From: Stramenopiles sp. TOSAG23-2
Taxonomy: Eukaryota; Sar
DNA length: 36,308 nucleotides
Assembly (NCBI GenBank): GCA_900128395.1
Contig: LT649338.1
Span: forward strand, 1 to 36,308
Reading direction: 5' to 3'
A model generated the notes under the pieces. The model had not been told where the DNA came from and made no database searches. It saw only the letters and a program-made list of their open reading frames with translations. Shown here one piece after another: positions 26,679-34,000 of the stretch (within the stretch, counting starts at the first letter, position 1; each line of letters opens with the position of its first letter). The position numbers and the translations under genes are program-made.

Positions 26679-28322
26679 TTACCTTGCTGTATGTCTACAT
26701 ACGGGGCAATTTAACTTCACTTCTTCATTTGAAAATGCATTATTTTTTTTACTTGTAAACCATTCCTCAATACAACATTCATGAAAAACATGTCCACATG
26801 GTAAGCATTTTATTTGCTCTTGTGCAACTGTGGAATTTATATCAATATTATCCAGACAAATGACACAATTGATATTAGAAGTATTCGAATCACTGGTATC
26901 TTTTTTGCTATTTGGTGTGTCTTCTTCTACATTTGTTTTCAAATTGTTATTATTGTTATTATTGTATTGTTTCTTTTCATTATGTGAAATAACATGGGTC
27001 TCCATATTTTTTAAATTATGATTTACATGATATTTACTCTTATTATTTTTCATGCGATGATTACTACCACCACTATTTCTCCTACTATTATTATTATCAT
27101 CCTGCATAGTATTAATTGGATTTCTATTAGGATTTCTATTAGGAACAACATTACGTTCATTAATATTATTATTGTTATTGTTGTTATTAATAAAACGACC
27201 AGCTCGGGGCAATCTATTTTGTTGTTCTTCATCCAACAACCGTTGTCGATTTGCATCAATATTTCTTCCAGCCAAAAGTCTTGAAATTCGAGTCGATCTT
27301 CTAATACTAATTAATCGTGCATTATTATTATTACCATTTACTGCTTGATTTGCATTGCCATCCAGTAAATTACTATAATTATTATCATTTTCTTCGAATT
27401 CCACCAAATCACTAACAAATTTAACCCACACGTACCATTTAATAACACATATTAAACATATGAATATAGAGCTAATCATTAATAATAACAAGGATATATT
27501 TGGGGTGTCTGTGGATAAAAATTTTATATTAATTGATACCTTACAGTTTTGATGCAAAACTTTGCAATAATCTTTTGCTAATGTTATTGAATCTACTTTA
27601 TCCCCATATATACTTTCTAAATGTTTTCTTGTAGTTACGGAAATAATATCATCACAATCTGGTTGTTTGCTTTCAATCTCCGTTGTTAATGATACTATAA
27701 ATGAACATAATAATAGTAAGAATTTTGGAAAATAATTTCCACGTAAAATTGAAATTGTAGGATACGCAAATAAAGGCTCTGGCAAGTCAAAAGGTCTATT
27801 ATTATTATTATTCCTTTTTTTGAAACAAGAATTATACCCACAACAACAAAGACTGTATGGGAATTCCATATTTAGCAACGTTATTATATTAAGTCCCAAT
27901 GTAATTCCTAATAAAATGTTATAACCATTGTAATTTGGTACTGCTGTAAAAGCAAGTGACGTTTTTTTAGTTTTTGCAATATAATCTATTAAATCTAACG
28001 TTTTTTTTATATCAGCCGGATTTTTCTGGTCTTTTATACAGGATTCTAATTCATGAGACAATGGTGATACCAACTCTACATCCACTTGTTTAGCACGTTC
28101 CATAGATGTAGGTTTGTAAATTTGAAGAGCTATTAAAAACAGAATTAATCCAATAGCATTGCATATAAAAAATGTTTGAAACAATGTATTCCATTTATGT
28201 TTATTACCGTGGTTATTATTATTATTATTATTTGATGACAAAGGACGACGTGACGACGGTGATGATGGTTGCGATGATTGTTGACGACGAGCATTACTTC
28301 TATAATTATTTGTCGACAGCAT
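26679..28322 (-). CDS. Four-TM RING-H2 membrane protein, probable E3 ubiquitin ligase
   Basis: A 547-residue protein. After a polar, Ser/Asn-rich N-terminus come TM1 (about 46-67), a Cys-containing loop, TM2 (134-151), TM3 (199-214), a second loop with several Cys (residues 223-260) and TM4 (276-300). A long Asn/Arg-rich cytosolic region follows. The C-terminal RING-H2 spans C486, C489, C509 with H511 and H514 in CGHVFH, C517, then C539 and C542 in CPVC. RING-H2 domains recruit E2 enzymes, so ligase activity toward membrane or ER substrates is the likely role. The insertion between the sixth ligand and the last CPxC pair is longer than usual (SKKNNAFSNEEV). The protein ends four residues after the RING. 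The start is the first ATG. Poly-Asn runs are encoded by ATT-type microsatellites on the plus strand. Confidence 0.8.
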   Translation of the reverse strand: MLSTNNYRSNARRQQSSQPSSPSSRRPLSSNNNNNNNHGNKHKWNTLFQTFFICNAIGLILFLIALQIYKPTSMERAKQVDVELVSPLSHELESCIKDQKNPADIKKTLDLIDYIAKTKKTSLAFTAVPNYNGYNILLGITLGLNIITLLNMEFPYSLCCCGYNSCFKKRNNNNNRPFDLPEPLFAYPTISILRGNYFPKFLLLLCSFIVSLTTEIESKQPDCDDIISVTTRKHLESIYGDKVDSITLAKDYCKVLHQNCKVSINIKFLSTDTPNISLLLLMISSIFICLICVIKWYVWVKFVSDLVEFEENDNNYSNLLDGNANQAVNGNNNNARLISIRRSTRISRLLAGRNIDANRQRLLDEEQQNRLPRAGRFINNNNNNNNINERNVVPNRNPNRNPINTMQDDNNNSRRNSGGSNHRMKNNKSKYHVNHNLKNMETHVISHNEKKQYNNNNNNNLKTNVEEDTPNSKKDTSDSNTSNINCVICLDNIDINSTVAQEQIKCLPCGHVFHECCIEEWFTSKKNNAFSNEEVKLNCPVCRHTAR

Positions 28323-28486
28323 TGCTCTTTGTTGTTTTTTTTTGTCTTTTTTACAATTCTACTGTATCCTAGGTTTTTGTTCTAATCTCTACGACCGTAC
28401 AACTTTCCAAATTTGGAAAACCTTTTAGTTGGTGCGTTGAAAATATTTTTAGTAGTTCGAATTCTAAAAGAAGAAGTCCAGAGAAG
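28323..28486. other. Upstream region of the RING gene
   Basis: 164 bases between the RING start and the long inverted repeat. It is A/T-rich with no open frame of note and presumably holds the RING promoter. Confidence 0.4.
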
Positions 28487-29455
28487 TCAAAAAGAAAAGA
28501 GGTGACTCTTAATGGTAAGCCCATGTAATTTCCATACGCCAAAAACTTGGCCGGTAAAATACCTTATTTTATGTTAAAATACATAGACACAGCATTAGTC
28601 TCATGTAAATAGGCTGGATTAAACAGAAAAGCCATTCCGTATAACAATACACAAAGAAATATTTGTAATGGATGATTGTACATCAAAACTTAGCGGTCTA
28701 TCTCCTCCGAGACGCGATACGAATGATCCCTGAACTTTTAGTATGTTTAATAAAACATATTTACTTGTGTACTAAAAGAACTCCTGAAGAGAAATATTAA
28801 TTTTTAATATATTTTGTATGTGTGTTCATGTCTAATGTTGTTCATGATTTTCACAATTTTAGGGCTGTGTCTATATATATTGGGTATATTTTTTGAGATA
28901 TATTTTGATAGGAATATTATGTACTTGAGTCAATAGACACTACGACACAGAGGACTAAATCGTGCATTTGAGCTGAACTTCTAAAAAATCAAGAATTTCA
29001 ATATCATTTTAGTAGTGTCTATTGACTCAAGTACATAATATTCCTATCAAAATATATCTCAAAAAATATACCCAATATATATAGACACAGCCCTAAAATT
29101 GTGAAAATCATGAACAACATTAGACATGAACACACATACAAAATATATTAAAAATTAATATTTCTCTTCAGGAGTTCTTTTAGTACACAAGTAAATATGT
29201 TTTATTAAACATACTAAAAGTTCAGGGATCATTCGTATCGCGTCTCGGAGGAGATAGACCGCTAAGTTTTGATGTACAATCATCCATTACAAATATTTCT
29301 TTGTGTATTGTTATACGGAATGGCTTTTCTGTTAAATCCAGCCTATTTGCATGAGACTAATGCTGTGTCTATGTATTTTAATATAAAATAAGGTATTTTA
29401 CAGAACAGGTTTTTGGCGTATATGTGCCTGTTAGTGTCACCTCTTTTCTTTTTGA
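28487..29455. repeat. Long inverted repeat (arms about 450 bp, 68-bp spacer), fold-back element
   Basis: The left arm 28487-28943 is the reverse complement of the right arm 29012-29455. Identity is nearly complete over the inner 380 bases. The outermost 70 bases diverge, with a short length difference between 28507 and 28545 (left) and its partner, before matching again at the extreme ends (20 identical bases at 28487-28506 and 29436-29455). The spacer 28944-29011 is unique. No ORF of note lies in the arms. Transcription across it would give a perfect long hairpin RNA. No clear target-site duplication is visible at the outer ends. It sits between the divergent RING and S51 genes. Confidence 0.95.
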
Positions 29456-29753
29456 GATTATTATACAGAACGCACTTACCTAGTAAATTACCTGATGATA
29501 TTAATACCTGTAGATTAAATTTCAATTAAAAATAGTAGACGAGAGACTCAACTCGAGAAAAAAGGTTGAGAGGATCCGACGCAGACTAATAAGACTCAAC
29601 TAAATATTATAACACAACACCAAGCATAAATGGCATCATGTCCCCAGATCTATTTTAAAAAGAAAATAAAACAAAGAAAAACAAATTCAATAATATCTCT
29701 CGTATACAACAAAAAGATAGAAACAATATATTTTAACGCCAAACATAAGTTTC
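29456..29753. other. Upstream region of the S51 peptidase gene
   Basis: 298 bases, AT-rich, with no repeats or ORFs that I can support. It is presumably the promoter and leader of the S51 gene. Confidence 0.4.
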
Positions 29754-30734
29754 ATGTCAAGATCTATTATAACAAAAAAAAATATCTTACATAATAATAT
29801 TAATTATCATAAAATAAAAGGAGTATTTGCTGGTAGTGGTTCAGATGCTTTGAACAATCCTGAAATTTGTGAAAGGGTTATTCAATTAACAAATAAAAAA
29901 GCAGAAGATATCAATTTACTTTACATTGGTACGGCAACTTATGATTCAGAACAAGCTATGACTAAGCAAACTATTTGCTTTCAAGATAGTGGGGTTAATA
30001 TAATACCTTTTGAATGTACACTAAAAACTCCGACAGAAAATGAAATTATTGATGTAACGTCAAAAGCAGATATCATTTTAGTTAGTGGTGGAAATACATT
30101 ATATGCTTGTGACAGATGGAAGTCGCTAAATTTGCAAGCACATTTAGCCAGTGCAGCAATTAGGGGATGCGTTTTGACTGGTGGTAGTGCTGGTGCTATT
30201 TGTTGGTTTACAGCGGGGCATTCTGATAGTATGGATCCTCAGACTTATAGAAAAGATAATATTCCTGATTCAGATAAAGGAGATACGACGTGGGAATATA
30301 TTCGTGTACCTTGCCTTAATTTTATCCCTGGCTTGTGTTGTCCTCATTATGATAAAATTCAATCAAATAATATACATCGTGCTATTGATTTTGAAAATAT
30401 GATGAGACGCCATTCAAATGAACGTGGGATTTGTATAGATCATTGGGCTTCAATTGTCATCCCAGGAGATGGCACATTTGAAATATTTTCCCCTAAAGAC
30501 AAAGTTGGTTCTGTAAATTTAGAAACCAAAACATTTGATCAGGATAGAAATGGTGTTCCAGGGGTTTGGATAAAAGATGTTGTAAATAAAGAAGATGTTA
30601 AAACCGAATTAATTGGGACACATGGGGCAAAAGGTTCTATTGAATATTTATTTCGTGGGACCATTGATAATAGTGATGTTATTGAAGATCCTAGGATAAA
30701 TAAAGCCAGGACAGAGAATTCAATAACGTTTTGA
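29754..30734 (+). CDS. Peptidase family S51 protein (dipeptidase E / cyanophycinase-like)
   Basis: A 326-residue protein with the S51 landmarks: LLYIGTAT at 55-62, VSGGNTLYACDRW at 110-122, the nucleophile elbow LTGGSAGAICW at 141-151 with Ser145, and CCPHYD at 195-200 supplying the likely catalytic His198. Family members cleave Asp-containing dipeptides (peptidase E) or the storage polymer cyanophycin. The fold is the class-I glutamine-amidotransferase-like alpha/beta type. The spacing and the DxxS(D/M)DP segment look more like alpha-aspartyl dipeptidase E than cyanophycinase, but I cannot settle the substrate. A 20-residue Asn/Lys-rich N-terminus precedes the core (KGVFAGSGS), too weak to call a targeting peptide. 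Start ATG at 29754 with an A-rich leader. It is convergent with the IQ/EF-hand gene. Confidence 0.85.
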   Translation: MSRSIITKKNILHNNINYHKIKGVFAGSGSDALNNPEICERVIQLTNKKAEDINLLYIGTATYDSEQAMTKQTICFQDSGVNIIPFECTLKTPTENEIIDVTSKADIILVSGGNTLYACDRWKSLNLQAHLASAAIRGCVLTGGSAGAICWFTAGHSDSMDPQTYRKDNIPDSDKGDTTWEYIRVPCLNFIPGLCCPHYDKIQSNNIHRAIDFENMMRRHSNERGICIDHWASIVIPGDGTFEIFSPKDKVGSVNLETKTFDQDRNGVPGVWIKDVVNKEDVKTELIGTHGAKGSIEYLFRGTIDNSDVIEDPRINKARTENSITF

Positions 30735-31097
30735 TAAAATTTTGAGTATGATACTTCGTACGATATTTTTAATATATTTAATTTAATTTACGCATAATTT
30801 ATTTTTAATTTACTTAATATAAAAATAAATATACGACGAGTACGAGTAGTTGATACCACATCTATTTACCTTCATTGGTTTTCTCTATTATGGGAATATC
30901 AACACACTAGTGTGAGATAGATTATTTCAGTTATTGTATTCTTTTGAAGAGTAGGAATTATCATTTTTGAGTAAATTAAAACAATAAATTAAATGCGTAA
31001 ATTAAATTAATATATGCATATCAAAATATGTACCATAAAATTTTTGAGTATCATACTTCGTATGATATTTAATATGATATCAAAATATGTGTATACC
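30735..31097. other. Convergent intergenic region with diverged direct repeats
   Basis: Between the S51 gene (+) and the IQ/EF-hand gene (-). A block of about 40 bases, aaattttgagtat then atacttcgta and gatattt, occurs at 30738-30775 and again at 31037-31070. A second echo, tatcaaaatatgt, lies at 31019 and 31078. Both copies of the first block carry CTTCGTA (30754 and 31056), the reverse complement of TACGAAG. No ORF. Confidence 0.6.
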
Positions 31098-34000
31098 CTA
31101 AAATTTTTTATAAGACATTTCCTTTGCACGTTGTGCTAGCCTTCTGCCCCTCTCAGTCTCTCTTGCACTCCCAGCAACTTTGTTCCTCTTCAATTTCTCT
31201 CTTATGGTATTATTCCAATCATTGATATTTCTCTTTTGATATGGTGGTTTGAATTTTGTTTTTCTTGTACGAGGAATTTCTCTTTTACCAAATTTATAAT
31301 TTCTTTCCTCATTTGACATGCCACGTAAAAGATTAGAGCGTTTCAATTTTAACGCTCGTAATAACGATTCATATTCTATACGACCATCATCGCGTCTATT
31401 CATTGCTCTAATCAAAGACTTTTTTTGATTTTTATTTAGACGTAAATCTAAATTTTCGATTGCTTGTTCAAATTGACTGGAATATATCAAACCATCGCCT
31501 TTGCGATCGTAACGACGAAATGCTACACGAACATTCTCAATTAATCTCCCAAAAAGTCCTTTTTGTTTATGTATAACACCGGCAATAATTTCCAACAATC
31601 TATCTTTTGCAACTTCGTCAAAATTCTCTATTTCATTATCATCCGTGGCTATTGGTGGTGGTGGAGGAGGAGGTATAAAAGTACCATTACTATTAACTGC
31701 TGTAGAATTTTGCCGTATTTGCCCTGAAACATCATCAAAATCATTACCAATATAATTATCATCATATGCATCATTTGTTCCCATCTCTTCAATTGTTGTT
31801 GTACTATCTTCCATTGACATTGCTTCTGGGGGTGGTATTAAAGGGGTTGAATTATCTTTTTTTGCTGGACCATCTTGTTGGTTATTCCTATTATCGCTGC
31901 GATTATACTCTTTTGTAACATTTACCTTTTGAAAAGATGTATCACTAATTGGCGTTCTAGCCTCTACTGAATTGTCAAAATTCATAACATCGTTTCTCTT
32001 ATTGCGCTTATTATTATTACTATCGACTTGAATATTTTTGTTTTTCTCCGATATTGATTTAAGACGTTTTTCGATATCCGACATAGAAGATGATTCTGCA
32101 AGATCATGAATAGTAGTTGTATCCGAATCTTGTTTGTGGCTATTATCGTTGTTATTTATTTCGTCGTTATTTTTCTGTTCTTCTGCCTTATTTTTCTCTT
32201 CGTTGTTTTTACTTTCTAAAAGTTTCATACGAGCATGTTTGGGCAATAATCGTATCATGGCGGGTGTCAATTTTAAATGATAACTGTCTTTCCGTTTTTG
32301 TTTCTTTCCATTATTACTGTTTCTATTGTTTATTGCAATATTTGTTTTAGCCAAATTGTCTCTTCGCGTCGTAAAGTAACCATCTTCTAATTCTTCTTCT
32401 GAAACGTCGTCATCCGTACTCATTAATCTCCTACTTGAAGGACTTGATTTTGAAGTGTAATTATTACGTTTTATTGGGAAATTGATGCGTTTAATTTTAT
32501 TTGTCCTATTGTTTTTAAAACTTAAATTTCTAAATAGTTGTTTTGTACTTTTTGATTCCTTAATATATGCCAATAGATCGCCACGGTTGTTATTAAGATG
32601 ATCATTTGCTTTTTTCGCCTTTTCATAATCTCTGCGATTTTTTACAACTAGCCTTGTTTCTTCGCGATCTATTGCCCTGCTGGCATCATTTACTTTTTCA
32701 ACAGCAAACACAACTGATGCATAAATTGCAGCAGGTTCATCGTGCGAATCGCTGAGCTTCATTTCTGCACTTTGAATTGCCGCTTCCGCAGATTGTAACG
32801 CATCTATTACAACATGTTTATCTGCAAATATATCTTGCACAATTTTTATCTGGCTGCGTGCTTTCAATGCGCTTAATTTTTGCATCGCATAGTCAAATTT
32901 TGAAAGCGCATCTTCTATGTACCTCTTATCTTTTACTATTTTACTTTCCAAAATACCTTTTTCAATTGCTATCTTTGCCTCTCTGTGAGCTGTTTTCTTC
33001 GCTAGTTCAGTTAACGATAATGCTGATTTTACATTTGCATCCACTAGTTCTACAGGAATATACTCTGAAACATCTTCGAAGCCAAGAGAAAACTCAAAAT
33101 TTTCCATTTTGCATGAATCCTGTGCTTTTTCCAATGCCTCTTTTGCCGTTCTCATTGCAACACGGACGACATCCTCGTCATTTACTTCGTTCTTTTCTAA
33201 ATAACGTTCACAGTCATCAAATGTCTGTAATGCGCCTAATAAGCGTGCGTAATGCAATTGCTTTTTCCTCTTATTCATCATATATTTAGATTTTTCGACT
33301 TTGACATGTTTCACCGTTTCCTCTAAATGATCTACCATTTGTTTTGTTGCTTGTGTAGCTGTTATAGCCAAGGTTGGATCTCCACTTAAAAGTTGAGTCT
33401 GTGCATTTGCAACCGCTCTTTTTGCAGTTTTCAATCGTTCTTGGATCACTGGCACATTACTGATGCCTTGCAACTCAATTAAGCCTTGAATATTTGCAAG
33501 TTGAGCTGTTGCTGGGTCAAGCATCAAAGCTGCTTTTTCCCGAAGCTTTGCACTATCTTCCTCTCTTTTCCTGAGTTCTTTTGCTTCCACTTCCTCTTTT
33601 CGCCTTTCTTCCATTTTTCGTTGTCTTGTCAATCTCTGAGCCTCCTTTTTTGATTGAACTTCTTGTGTCACTAATGTTTCATATGATGTTACCGCGAGAC
33701 TGGATTCCCTTATTAGATCTCGATAATGATCTGATGACCTTACAACTTTAAAAGAACTAGTATATTCATCATCCATGTCATCATTCACATCTGCTAAAAA
33801 GAAATCCGTTGCTTTTTTCAAGGTTGCCTTTGCATGTTTTTTTGCATTAACAACAGACTCTTCAGTTTCCACATCTCCAACTTGAGCGCGAATTTCTGCA
33901 TTGCTAAGCATTTGCTTCAAGTCTGACAACGTCTGCATTGCTTTTTTTAAGTCTGATTTAGCTTTTGATAAGCGCTGCAATTCCAAACGTACGACCTCAT

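Noticed and set aside
26521-26681. Intron joining the RING gene (donor aag|gtaaaa) to the fragment at 26382-26525
   Set aside because: The donor leaves two bases of a codon while the acceptor needs one; joining gives an immediate stop, and the RING already ends naturally after CPVCR.
29343-29525. 60-codon minus ORF at the edge of the long inverted repeat
   Set aside because: It is mostly arm sequence, the corresponding frame is not kept in the other arm's divergent outer part, and it has no recognisable domain.
32777-33289. 170-codon plus-strand frame within the IQ/EF-hand gene
   Set aside because: It is antisense to a continuous, repeat-bearing coding frame and is a shadow of it.
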